Assembly: GCF_051622035.1 (NCBI RefSeq)
Contig: NC_135366.1
Span: 10,260,001-10,324,000 of the forward strand
DNA length: 64,000 nucleotides
Direction: 5' to 3'
Origin: Arctopsyche grandis
Taxonomy: Eukaryota > Arthropoda > Insecta > Trichoptera > Hydropsychidae
The notes under the pieces were generated by a model that saw only the letters and a list, made by a program, of their open reading frames with translations, had not been told where the DNA came from and did no database searches. This document shows, in pieces, positions 51,701 to 61,987 of this stretch; positions within the stretch are counted from its first letter, which is position 1; the number at the start of each line of letters is the position of its first letter. A program made the translations under genes and the position numbers.

Positions 51701-54700
51701 AATTTTGACCGTTCCCACATTTGTACATGTGGACGAACGGTCGTTAAGCCTTTTTATATGAGTAATATTGATGATTTGTTGCTGCGAATAATATCGTAAG
51801 TGCGTATTTTGGTCTTGAAACGTATGTATGTATGTACATAGGTATGTGTAAACTTTAGAGATTATTTTTTTTTGTTAGACCGTTGACGCAGGTCTTAACA
51901 TCTGTCCTATATTTACAAATTGTTATCGTCATCGTTGACTTAACACTCGCTATCTATCTTGGCAGGATCAAATAAAGAAACATGCCAATTTGTTTCAGCG
52001 AATTGTTGTCAAGTTTAGACAAGAATCGATTTTTCTATGACGGATGATTTTTTTGGCGAGTATGAATGAATGTCAGAGAATTGCGAGTCATATGATGAAA
52101 ATCGGTTTTTAATGTCAATCAAACTGAACCAAGAAAGTTTTTAAGTCAATATTCCACATTTTTTACATCCTTTAATGTGTATGTATAGGTATAGATCGTG
52201 CGGATCATATGTGCGTGTGTACGCGGATTAAACTATTGAGTATATTATTTTTTTTTTCAAACTTTACTGGGGCAAGTTACAAACATAGTCGCCCAAAAAC
52301 CGTTACGCGGCCACCCTTGGCCACGTGTGTTTTTCTCCCCTTCTGATATTGAGTCGATTTGAATTCGCGACCGGGCAACGCCAACCAATAGCGATCCGAG
52401 CCGTTTGTTTAGGAATTTTTATACCCCTATGTTATTATGTTTATCTTCAACGCGTTTTAATTGTAGGTTTTTCTATCTGCGTGAATGTAATATAATAATT
52501 TTCAATGTTTAAGTTTTCAATTATAATAATTTTTCTTTTCTACTCGAGTGAGTGTATTTTTTAAATATTTTAGCGTAAAAATTATACGTATTTATGTAGA
52601 TTCAACAATGTCGTCCTATTATGACTCCAAACGAGTACGTTTTAGTGCGTTGCATTTGCATTTTTCGACCATTACTTTTTTAGTGTTTAATTTGACTGCT
52701 GTGTTAGCAGCGTATATGTTAAGTTTTTGAATGTATTAATTAATCAGTGCGATTATTTTTTAATAATTTCAAATCTTTGCTTAAATGTACGCCAAAATCG
52801 TTGCGATATTTCTTTATACGTACGTACTTGGTTCTGGTAAAATTCAAGTAGATTTAATTCTAACAGATTTGCCTTATTTCATTGCATTAGTCAAAATTTG
52901 TTCATTTTGTTTTTACTATAGTTCATTTGTCGATTACGACACTTTTACAAGCTGGCACGTTGATCATTTTCTCGGATTTTTTGATGAATGGCATATTGTA
53001 ATTTCATATTCTCTTTTTAAAATAGCCAAGTTTGAATATAATCTATTGCTCTTTGCCAGCTGTTCAAGAAAGACAGCATTTGGTGAAATTATTAGGACTG
53101 ATTATTTATTCGTTTTGTTCTCCAACTTCTAAGTGGTAATACGTCAAGCCCGTCGTTGCTGGAACAGTTGGGACTTTATGTCCCTTATAATTATATGTGT
53201 GGTAGACATAATTTAATGGTTGTACCTCCTAGCTCCAAGATTGCTTCTAAGAGTTATCCGACTTCTCAATGAAATCGTTGCTGCCGTGTCTGAATGTGAT
53301 ATTTTCCACCTCAGTGAGCGTAAATTATCAGATATTATTTTATCCTAAATGTCTGGTGCTTGCGCTCATCATTATTTTCGTAATTGGATGTGATGTATGA
53401 GTAGAGTTTTGATCTCCCCCAATATTTTGATTCAATGCGAAATCTTTCTCGTATCTACCAAATTGTTGTCTCTGTCTTTTATTTTTGTTCTTTCGAGTAT
53501 CAAGAAGGTGACGGAAAAATGAAATAACCTTCCCGAGAGCGATTCATAAAAGGTAGATGTTTATCATGGTCCAACGAAAACGTTCTAAATCGAGTCTGCA
53601 TTAGTAAACAAATATATTTAAATTTAATTTAGGGTATCCGTTTATCATCTGGGTTCTAAGGTTACATTTAGTGGCGTTGAAAAATGTTGGACTTTCTAAA
53701 TACAGTTGCATCGAGCCGAGATGGTGATGCTGTCCGATCTCTATCGTCGCAGTCTATCATGATAGTTTTTTTATATTTATTTATCTGTTTTTTTGTCATT
53801 GTTTGATGCGTTTTGAATTATGGTGCCATTTCGTACACCATTAATTCGGCCACGTGACCCAGAGCTTAGACAGTAAAGAAGGTCGATCTCGACAGAATGT
53901 AGCTGAAGAATTGCTCAATAGTTGCGGAGAAAAATTATGTGGAGTGAATAGCGACGTTTGCTGTTTGTCCTTCGCTTTATGTTGTTTTTTTTTTAGAAAT
54001 GATATTTATTCAGTTTTATACATATGTACATAATTCATCCAGCTTCAAAACTTCCGTACAAGTTTCCAGTTGATTACGAAACCTCACGCCGCTATCGATA
54101 GCGTCGCGCTCAAATGTCGTTGCTTCTCTCTCAGTCGTTAAGTCGAATTAATTAATGTGTTTAGTCGGATCTGGCAACGTTTTACGAGGAGACATTGTGA
54201 TACTTCACCAATGATCGTACTGTCGGTGATTGGCCAAACGTTCCTCTCCCCAACCGTGTCTGATCACATTTTTGCCGTGCATAGGTTTCAATTAACAATC
54301 CGTGTTTATTGCTTCCTCGACTGGTTTTTATGGACCGATTCGTTCTCCACTTCCAATTTTTGGAATTGATGATTGTTCGGGCCCCTTCTTTAATTTTTGT
54401 GGAGGAAGATAGTTTGGATTGAACCAGACATTGACGGATGGATTGTCTCGTTATGCAAATTCGTAGCCTGTTCCAACTCTGAACGAGCTCAATTTGCTTT
54501 ATGAAATTGGAAGTCTGAATCGTCTGATTGGTTAGAATTTGTGATTTGGTATTATTGCGGTGCTATAATATATGTATATGTAGTTGGTGACAGCATTTGG
54601 GTTTTATTTAAATTTATATACATACATACATATGCACTTGTATTAAATCTAAACAAGACATTTTAATATTTGTCAATTTTATCTTGAAAACTGACAACGA

Positions 54701-57700
54701 TTTGATGAAAATACTTTCACAGCTCTTTTCTGACGTAAAAATCATTGAAATAATTTTCAACTTTTCATTTAGGAAATAATTTTCAAGAAAATTTATTTAG
54801 AGGGTTACATGACCAAATTCAACCTCCTATGAACTTCGCGCCTATACATCTATACATATACATATATGTACATGTATGTATATTAAAAAAAATCTATTTC
54901 TCAATTATAATATGTAGTTATATAAATATAATGTACCTATTTGACCTGTTATCAGAAATCCAGTTTTTTAATGTATGCTCACGGCCTCCGTTATGGAGGC
55001 AAATTCAATATTCTATGTTATTATTATTAATTTAGTTACTTTCTGTCAATTTGATGATTTTATTTGACTTGGTTATACAGTCAAGTAATATCTACACAAA
55101 TTTGCCACCAACATTTCACGTCTAGTACTATAGGTGGAATATAAACTACTGGAAAAGTAATCAATTGCCTTTTTAATAAACATTGAGGGATTTGAAAGGT
55201 CAAGGATTTTCAATTGTCTTCTTTTGATGGATTTTGTGTTTGATACATTAGTGTATGATGATCATCATCACCATATATTAGTGTAGGTACGTAAAATCTT
55301 TCCCTCCCTGCAAATAAATAATTTCCAAGCCTTCGCGAAAATTATTTCCTTATTATTATTGCCTTGTTGGGTTTTAATAAATTGTAAAAAATCTATGTCG
55401 ATTTGAGTTCTTGGAAGGGCTGGAAGTGATTTAACGTTCCAAAAAGAAAGAAACAAGACCTTAAAGTGAATTCAGGTAAGAGTACTTATTTCGAGGCGGC
55501 TTTAATGACCCGTAAGTTAACACTCTCAGGTCAATCCATTAATTTTTTTCGTCGGTATCGAGATCGATTCACAAACATCATCACGATTTTTTACGCTTGA
55601 TAAGCTTATAAAATCGCTAAATAAATATTTTGTTACTCGAACGACCATTGTGGCGTCGGATTAAGTACGCCGTCTGGTACATTACTGTTTTTTCGTCATC
55701 GCGCCATTTTTTATAATCATATATTTTTTCGGCTCGGTATCGATGGTCGAACCATCATTATGTACGATAAGCCGAGATCAGATTTCGAGCGATCGAATTT
55801 ACATTAATTTTATTTCTGTTGTAATGTTCGTATCTAATATTGGGAGTTTTCTTTCGGTCGATAAGTTTGGTATAAATGCTATCTGTTGTATGTACGCTCT
55901 TGAAGTTTATATTATTTTTGATTTTATTGAAACGATTTTGTGTTGTCATTATGCATTTTAAAATATGAGTGTAACGAATTGTGTTTGTTTATTATTTGTA
56001 TGCTTGTGTATTTTTTCGGTTACTTCAATAGGACTGACTGGTTTTCGTGCGTTTCGGTTTGTTTATTCATTTTGTATGCTTCTTTCTCGTGATTCAAAAT
56101 ATCCGTAACACAGTGCTACAAAATTAGTTGTACTTTTTATTCTGTCATAGCTTACATTTTTTACAACTGCTCTCCGAAAAGTAAACGAACAATATCCATT
56201 AGTTAAATTTTTTCGAACTCTGCTTACTCCCAGTTTTAGGCGTGCTGTGGCATCTATTCTGATTTTGGTCATTGTCCATTAGAGTCTGATTCTTTTTAAA
56301 TCGTTTGTTTGCTATAGAGTAGTGCTGATCAACCTTTTTGTTTGCTAGAACTACTTGGACATATCGACTTCTTAGTGTCAACTACATAAATGCAAAAATG
56401 ATATTCATATTGTGTTTAAATCATTTTGAAACACAATATTGAAATGAAACATTAGAACAATCGCAATATTTATTTTTTTTGTACACATATTAATGTAGTT
56501 ACACCGACTTGACACTAAGCAATCAATACATACATATATGTATAGTATATACATATTTTTTAATTTATATTTAACCATGATGTCATTGCGGGTTCCCTCC
56601 GCACGACACATATGGTATTAAACTTGTACATACATACATACATTTATAGATTATAAATTTGAAATCATATTATAATAGTGGTTTAGATGGTTTTGCCTAT
56701 TTAATGAGGAACCGTTTCAACAACGAAATCAAATAAGTTGGTAAATTTATAAGAAACGATCAACTCTCAAATATCCAAGTCTGACCAGCAACACTGCAGA
56801 AATACTCCGAATAAATTTTTTTCAATCGAGGTCAACTCATGGCTCGACCCTGTGAACCTCGGTGTTTAGCATAATCGCGACCGCCAAGCTATACTGCTGG
56901 CTATGCATCTGTCAAATAGATTGCGCGAACAAGAATTTCTGAAATTTCTATTCATATTTGTATTCTTTTAAATTAAATTTCAACTAGATGCTGAAAAACT
57001 GGTCATTTTATCATTTTGATAATTTATGAGATTTTTCACATGACTTACATACGTTTCTTAAAAATGACATTTTTATTTGTTTTGCTAACATTAATTAGTA
57101 ATATGATGAAAATTCTAAAATAAAAAAATAAAATGGATTCTAAAAATGCTCGGATACATGAACTAGTCTGATAATCTTTACTTTGCAGCTAAAGGATTAA
57201 GATCGTGGAGTTTATTTAGCATTCAAGTCCGTTAAGAAAGTTTATGAATCACTCATTGTTTTTTAATTGTTAATTGATAATTCTCATTTTCAACGAAGAA
57301 GTTGATAATGCGTTTCAATAATTTCATAATAATGCGCTTTTATTTAGCGGTGGATAGTATTACTTATTGTTAAGATTTTTCAATAAGTAATTTAGCGTTT
57401 TTAGGTAAAAGTCTTTTTGAATGATTCTGATGGACCACTGTGGTGATGTGTACGCGGTGTATTTGACTATAATTTGTCCCGTTGAACCGAACCGGCACGA
57501 ATGGTAAATTGAACCAATTGAGACTAAATGCCTCGCCAATTTCGACTCCACACACTTGTGTTTGCGTTGGATTTACTCGTATAATAATTGTATGATATGC
57601 CCGCTTTAACACTCATCTTCAATACATCCAAATATTTCAACAGTTTTATCCAAAACCAATGATCGGAGCGTTTCCAAGAAAGATCGCGAGTGCTCAGGGC

Positions 57701-58286
57701 TCTCTCTCTCTCGCTATAAAAATAATCTCGCGGTACAATCGGGATGATTGTAGTTAAGATATACTTTATGGACGATGTTAACGATTCAGATGTATTTTCT
57801 TGAGATGTTGAAAATGTCTTTTATTTCAGACACGAATCGTTTCGATTCGTACGCATTGGAATGCATTCAACTGTTTTGTCTGTAATTATTGTTTGAAATG
57901 AGCTACGATGCTGGATGCGTATACATACATATGTATGTACTCGTTTGGTGTCGCTCGGGTCAAGTGAGGATTGTTTGGTCTTTCAATATTCAACGTCCCG
58001 TTTTAGTTAGACGACATGCGGCATGTGTTTCATTGGAAGTCTTCCTTTCTTCATTGAGCATCCGGAGTCACATCCTGATTTAAATTTTCCCATACGGTGT
58101 TACGTCGATTCCCATCTATTATAATCCATTGTTTGTATGAAGTATGTAAATTTAATACGATTTTACATGACAGGTTAATTGAGCATTATTTAATTTTTTT
58201 TTTCCAGGATTTGTCTCTTGTTCGCCGTCACCATGTAAAAGTGGCGGGAATTGTGTTTCATCTCCACGTGCAGATTCACATTGCAA
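39788..58286 (+). CDS. N: Notch receptor, 5' end: exons 1-2 (signal peptide and start of EGF repeat 1), incomplete
   Basis: Notch is the single-pass receptor whose cleaved intracellular domain acts with Su(H). Exon 1 codes 39788-39857 (70 nt, donor GTAACC): a signal peptide with MKSVWGP followed by a hydrophobic Leu/Val core ending KTAA. Exon 2 is 58208-58286 (79 nt), between TTTCCAG and GTGAGT. Joined in phase 1 it reads GFVSCSPSPCKSGGNC then VSSPRADSHC, the first four cysteines of an EGF repeat. From memory of the vertebrate gene, human NOTCH1 exon 1 also ends in phase 1 and its exon 2 is also 79 bp, ending in phase 2 as here. Intron 1 is 18.3 kb; the rest of the gene lies beyond the window. 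Delta, Serrate or another EGF protein cannot be fully excluded from 49 residues. Confidence 0.72.
39870..39907 (+). repeat. CACTCCT heptamer tandem
   Basis: About five copies of CACTCCT (the first as CATTCCT) begin 12 bp after the exon 1 donor of the Notch candidate. Confidence 0.85.
41825..41870. repeat. Perfect 21-bp inverted repeat, 4-nt loop
   Basis: 41825-41845 is the exact reverse complement of 41850-41870 (arm begins ATCAATACATTCTTATG), separated by TGTA. Confidence 0.9.
43899..44145. mobile_element. Possible MITE with AGCGGCTCATA-type ends
   Basis: TATGAGCCGCTCTATT at the left and, on the other strand, TATGTGAGCCGCTATATT at the right are near-identical inverted ends about 250 bp apart. 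No target duplication was recognised and there is no ORF. Confidence 0.35.
44540..44770. promoter_or_regulatory. GC-richer islet with CSL-type site in Notch intron 1
   Basis: Local rise in GC and CpG. It contains TTCCCACG at 44655-44662, the complement of Su(H)/CSL site CGTGGGAA, and GAGA-like CTCTCCTCGTCTCTTTC sequence. Possible intronic enhancer or alternative promoter; inferred from composition and motifs only. Confidence 0.25.
45604..45681. repeat. Perfect 24-bp inverted repeat, 30-nt loop
   Basis: The arm 45604-45627 (begins ATATTTCGACTATTCTTG) is the exact complement of 45658-45681. A transcript of either strand would form a 78-nt hairpin of precursor-microRNA size, but the perfect pairing suggests a recent inverted duplication at least as much. 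Confidence 0.9.
46094..46160 (+). mobile_element. LINE 3'-end fragment
   Basis: CAAGATGGGTGGAG, then GGCCTTCATCCAGCAGT and TGTGAATGATGATAA, match the minus-strand LINE end at 59055-59335 and the widespread insect motif for the last codons and tail of a non-LTR retrotransposon. Only about 65 bp remain. Confidence 0.5.
47108..47190 (+). mobile_element. Helitron-like fragment, copy 2
   Basis: ATTAGATTCGCCATGTTTACGC with TGTTTATATTACAACTAG aligns to the copy at 49395-49715. The GCGAAGCCGGG hairpin has been deleted and the sequence passes directly to CTAG. Confidence 0.4.
47690..48010. promoter_or_regulatory. CpG-richer islet with CRE and E-box cluster in Notch intron 1
   Basis: Higher GC than the surrounding intron. 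TGACGTCACGTGCAGCTG at about 47950-47967 overlaps a perfect CRE (TGACGTCA), an E-box (CACGTG) and a second E-box (CAGCTG). Possible enhancer or alternative promoter; motif evidence only. Confidence 0.3.
48251..48314 (+). mobile_element. MITE fragment (GCGGACCCAGAG family), degraded
   Basis: GTTGTAAATGCATTGTTAAAG and GGTTGGCCGAAC match the left arm of the element at 58786-58910. The terminal GCGGACCC has decayed. Confidence 0.55.
48827..48865. repeat. 39-bp dispersed repeat, copy 1
   Basis: GACAGAAGACGACGAACT, then TTGTC and AGTTACGCT, recur at 50702-50740 in the same orientation with four differences. Probably the shared end of an unidentified transposon. Confidence 0.7.
49070..49300 (-). mobile_element. 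tRNA-derived SINE, copy D
   Basis: On the minus strand a perfect box B GGGTTCGAGTCCC (complement of 49235-49247) is followed by the shared body GGCCAGACCTCGG, CCAGGTCTAT, CAGAGTTTGCCAATTTTT and GGAACGGTTCCTGTAAAA. The 5' head (GTGATCCAGAGACG) differs from copies A, B and E, so this is a second head type on the same body. The 3' hairpin is missing. Confidence 0.75.
49395..49715 (+). mobile_element. Helitron-like non-autonomous element, best copy
   Basis: The 3' end reads CCGAGCGAAGCCGGG, a short hairpin, then TAAAACCACTAG|T, the CTRR-type terminus of a Helitron. The left part has GTTATTACCAGGCGTTGCTCGG. Homologous copies lie at 15350-15560 and 47108-47190. No Rep/helicase coding sequence. The 5' boundary is uncertain. 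Confidence 0.5.
49850..50340 (-). mobile_element. RTE-like LINE 3' fragment with degraded reverse transcriptase C terminus
   Basis: The minus strand encodes scraps such as DAALTMDRKKHE, YFGHMAIKNVDSGE and GGKVSERTLSQEM. These line up in order with the C-terminal part of RTE-type polyproteins (mutated equivalents of the LRVPWT.RRTN, YFGHI and GK.EG.R.RGRP segments). Stops and substitutions show it is dead. Confidence 0.55.
50702..50740. repeat. 39-bp dispersed repeat, copy 2
   Basis: Partner of 48827-48865 (GACAGAAGACGACGAACTG with following GAGTTACGCTGCATA). Confidence 0.7.
51604..51670 (+). repeat. Local direct duplication, unit 1
   Basis: TGTAAACTTTAGAGATTAT, a T-run, GTTGCAGAC and AACATCTGTCCT recur in order at 51847-51908, about 240 bp downstream. 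Confidence 0.7.
51847..51908 (+). repeat. Local direct duplication, unit 2
   Basis: Diverged second copy of 51604-51670. Confidence 0.7.
56690..56903 (-). mobile_element. tRNA-derived SINE, copy E
   Basis: On the minus strand it starts CCAGCAGTATAGCTTGGCGG, the same head as copies A and B. Box B is decayed (GGGTCGAGCC). The body GCTGGTCAGACTTGG and AACGGTTCCTC is shared. The 3' hairpin domain is missing. Confidence 0.75.
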
Positions 58287-58785
58287 GTGAGTATACTTTT
58301 TATTATTTTTATACGAATCTGTATGTGGTATGAATTTCAAATAGTCGAGATGATGTATACAATTCTAAGTTTTTTTTTTTTTTAACATTTACATCAAGTT
58401 TTTATATAGCTAAAGCTTAGTCAAAATATCAAATATGGAACATATTCATACTGTAATGAAGGCACATTGAACCCATTTGATGTTCACCACAACATTTGGC
58501 CTCGGGTCAAACACATGTGCTTCCATGGGAACTGTACCGATATTTTAAAACACTGATGTTTAAACTTTTCTCTATTCTTATTTCAGTCTTTAAGATTTTT
58601 ACTACATGAATCTGCTGAAATTAATATTTTTTTGGTTTCTTAATTTTTCGTTTTCTAATAAAATATATCTATATACACTTGTAGTATTCCGAACATACCT
58701 GGTTCGATCTAAATAAAATCAAGTAGATAATTTTGTATTCAAGATGCTTAAAGATTAATATCATAATTTATCGTCATAATTAAAT

Positions 58786-58910
58786 AGCGGACCCAGAGTG
58801 CGCCGTTCATTGTTCACATGTTGTAAATGCATTGTTAAAGGTTTGCCGAACTTTTTTTACAAAGCATTTACAATAATTGAACAATAGACGGCGCGCTCTG
58901 GGTCCGCGCT
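58786..58910. mobile_element. MITE with GCGGACCCAGAG terminal inverted repeats
   Basis: AGCGGACCCAGAGTGCGCCG at the left and CGGCGCGCTCTGGGTCCGC at the right are inverted copies. Internal arms (GTAAATGCATTG and AGCATTTAC) also pair, so the 125-bp unit folds into one imperfect hairpin. Partial copies lie at 17967-18051 and 48251-48314. Confidence 0.7.
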
Positions 58911-59054
58911 TTAGTCATAATCATTAGACTTCGGCTAAGGTTTAAGATTGCAAATAACAATAGACCGTTCCATTAGTGTTCAAAGCAAGAGAGCAAATAA
59001 AGCATGTTTTTTCCAAGAAATTACCACTAGTTAACCTTTTTTTTTCCATAGTAT

Positions 59055-59335
59055 CAAAACCTAGCGGCCCTTAAATCATCATCATTCACAGCCATTTATT
59101 TGCCACCCACTGCTAGACGAAGGCCTCTTCAACACGCTTCTAATCTGTATTTTGTTCCAATCTGGCTGTGTTTTGAGTAATTCATCCATCCTTATCCCAC
59201 ACATTTTTACAAGGTTTTTTCGATTTCATCCACCCATCTTCTCTGTAGCTGTCCTTGCCCTCTTTTACATCTTCTCGGGTACCATTCCAGCACTCCTTTC
59301 GTCCATTTTTCTAGCTACGTGACCCGCCCATTCAA
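59055..59335 (-). mobile_element. Non-LTR retrotransposon (LINE) 3' fragment
   Basis: The minus strand encodes FEWAGHVARKMDERSAGM, further scraps and KTQPDWNKIQIR, resembling the AGHVAR...W...DR..W C-terminal pattern of insect LINE ORF2 proteins. It then carries the GAGGCCTTCGTCTAGCAGTG and GAATGATGATGATT tail common in insect genomes. Several stops. Confidence 0.65.
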
Positions 59336-61507
59336 ATACAAAAAATCTAACTTTAACAATTTCTATAAAAAATTGTTAACGATTTCAATCTTTTTCGTTG
59401 TTTCGTTAGTTTGAAATATAGCTACTGGGTTGTGGTAAAAACCCGAGCGATATGTAATGCTTCTCAGATATGAGCAATGGTATGGATTTAGGGTAGGATT
59501 TCATGACAAATTGAATGTGCAACTGTTTGAACACTACTGTACCGGTTGTAAAATCTCAGATTTTTTTGTGGAAGCACATGTGTCCTGAACTGTTTTTTTT
59601 TATTTCAGTTAAATTTTACACGTGTAACTAAACCGAATATGAGACATCGTCGATAGTTTTGTGGGATTATTGCTATTATTTGTGACAGATGCGCATTTTA
59701 TGATCCCTCTCGATCGCCACACACCCCCTTCATTCCACACAAAAGTGAACAAATCCGCTGCGACGATAAAAATAGCGGACAGTTTTTTTAATACATTGTA
59801 TTATATACATATATTGTCGGGGCGTACAAGTGCCCCTAATGAATGAATGCCGTCCTCGCCCTCGGATTTGAGGGCGATTTTAATTTTAAATCAATTACGC
59901 ACTCGACATTGTAATCAAATCTGCTATTATATTTTGATCAGTCTTTAAACGAGCTACGTATCCGTTCAAAATTACGAACCCAGTCTTTTGTGTTTGTTTA
60001 AATTAAATTCGAATTAAACATGTCATGTGCCACATACGCTACATTTGACATCCGATCTCCACGCTTCGTCGAATTTTCGCATTTGTAGAATTTAACGCGC
60101 GTTCACTCTCATTACTATGCATGGAATTGTGCTTTATTGCACATTTGTTCATGTGCTGATGAACGTGTGTTATTATTTTTGTATATTGAATTATATGCTG
60201 CATCATATAGATACCATACATTGTATGTAGGTACAGATGTTTATTTTGTATTTTTTCTTTTCATTGTTGTAAGTTTTGCTTTGAATAGTGATTTATTTAG
60301 CGGTGCATTTTTGGGGGTGGTTGTGGGGTGTTTGCATCTGTCGTTGTGATGCTCGCGCTGTCAAGTGTGGGAAACTTGCTCTCGAGTGGGCAACTGATAC
60401 ATCTCTCTTCCTGCTCCGTAGTACAACGCACACACAACAAGTGCGTTTAACCCCACGTCGACCGAAATTAAATATGCGGGGGAAATAATATTCATTTTTA
60501 ACGCGTACGCCTATTCGGGTGCGTTGCATTATGGATGATGCTGCCGAAAACGTTGACAGTAAAATTATCTTAATCGGCCAATTTGAAGTGCGTTATTCGG
60601 CAATGTATGCTGTTTTTTTTTTGTTTTGTATTTTTATTTTCTTGTGCCGGTCGTGTGCAAGCGTCTCTGGGTAAATTTCGCGATAAACGGTCGGTTGTCC
60701 GTCTGCAATCATCTCTTACAGACGGAGCATCTCTCCATCGTTCGTCTCAGAAGCCGCTTTTGATACGCCATTTACCGAGGAATTGCGCTCCGTGCAAAAA
60801 ATAGCTCCGATGCAGGCAGCAACGTCTCTCTCACTCATCACTGTTCTCGTATCGTGACCTGTACTCATTTAACAATAATTTTAATTCGTTCCCGATGGAC
60901 CTTTCAGTGGCGACGGTGGAATTAGTGGCGTGGGTGTGTAAATTTTTTAATTGGTTTTGCGCTTTGTACATGGTGGTATATTTTTTGTTTCTGTCCAATC
61001 TTTAAATATAAGGCGATGTGTCTTTATATTCTTCCAAGTAAAATCGGGTGATTTTTTACAACTTTATATTGGAGAGGTAGAAGGCGCCTCTAATTTAAGA
61101 AAAAGAAAACACGAATGCAATTTTACAATGTATGGTAGATGATATCTATCAGATAGGTTACTTTGGTATCGAATTCCTAGATATTTTAAGGATTCAATTA
61201 TTGTTCAACTTTTTTTGTACTTTTTTACATTGTAGTTTTGTTGACGTTATTTTTAAGAACGACGCTTTAAAAATATAAGAAAAAGACAAAGCCATATATT
61301 GGAATTCAATGAATGACTGATATTTTGATTCTTTATATATGTACCTACATATATACAAATTTTCTTACCTAATAGTATTGAATGAACAGTTTTCTGTATG
61401 CACATTAAAGATAATGAATGCTATAAAGCAAATCTATTTTATGCAGTACGACAATAATCCCACAAATGTATCCAATTGGGGATCGAATGAATCCATTAGG
61501 ACTAGAC

Positions 61508-61987
61508 CAGTGTTTCCCGATCGTTTTCAATCCCCACTTCCGTGCTTCAAAAATCTCCATGCCCCTCGCTCCTATCATTTTGAACTTTCAATAAGTTGTG
61601 TTTCTACATACTTAGTAATTTCACCTATTCTATCACTAACAGTATTATCACTTAGTGGCATTTCTTTGACATATTTTTCATCTCAGTACTTTTTTTAGAA
61701 AAACTTATATGACTGGTTTAAATTAAACCTCCCCCATAGTCTGATTTTTCCCAGATTGAGCTTTGAGAAGAGAAATTTCATAGCCAGCTTGAAAAGTACG
61801 AATTTTGCTAGCATTTCGTGCAAAGAACAATGAGGTTATTGTTGATCTTTTTTCAAAATGCTTAGTTGCAGTATTCAAAATTAATTTCGGCAAAAGGAAT
61901 TCTTAACAAAAATGCATGTAACAAATATTAATGATTTTCTCTTTATTCTCCCTCGAAGGGGCGCTTGCCCCAAGTTGATAAACACTG
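61508..61987 (-). pseudogene. hAT (ZBED/FAM200-like) transposase relic between CAGTGTTT ends
   Basis: Both ends read CAGTGTTT inward (left 61508, right ending 61987), as in hAT elements. On the minus strand, pieces FQAGYEISLLKAQSGKN (within 61741-61800) and EMPLSDNTVSDRIGEI (within 61621-61670) match the N-terminal region of ZBED5/FAM200-type hAT transposases. A matching upstream piece with KHFEKRSTITS also remains. Frameshifts and stops separate them. The 8-bp flanks do not match, so the ends are tentative. Confidence 0.6.

Larger units (their letters stand above)
39858..58207 (+). other. Notch intron 1 (18.3 kb)
   Basis: No nested gene is supported. The 212-codon frame at 41148-41786 starts at GTG and has no family signature. 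The intron contains a heptamer tandem near the donor, two long perfect hairpins, SINE copies D and E, two LINE fragments, two Helitron-like fragments, MITE-like copies, two GC-richer islets (about 44540-44770 and 47690-48000) and local duplications. Blocks such as 52750-54560 and 54600-56690 show nothing recognisable. Confidence 0.6.

Noticed and set aside
52240-52420. Possible further SINE on the minus strand ending in an A-run
   Set aside because: The box A and box B matches are poor and the body does not match the SINE family in this window.
52785-53132. 115-codon frame in Notch intron 1
   Set aside because: Hydrophobic and aromatic-rich as expected from T-rich DNA; no family match recognised.
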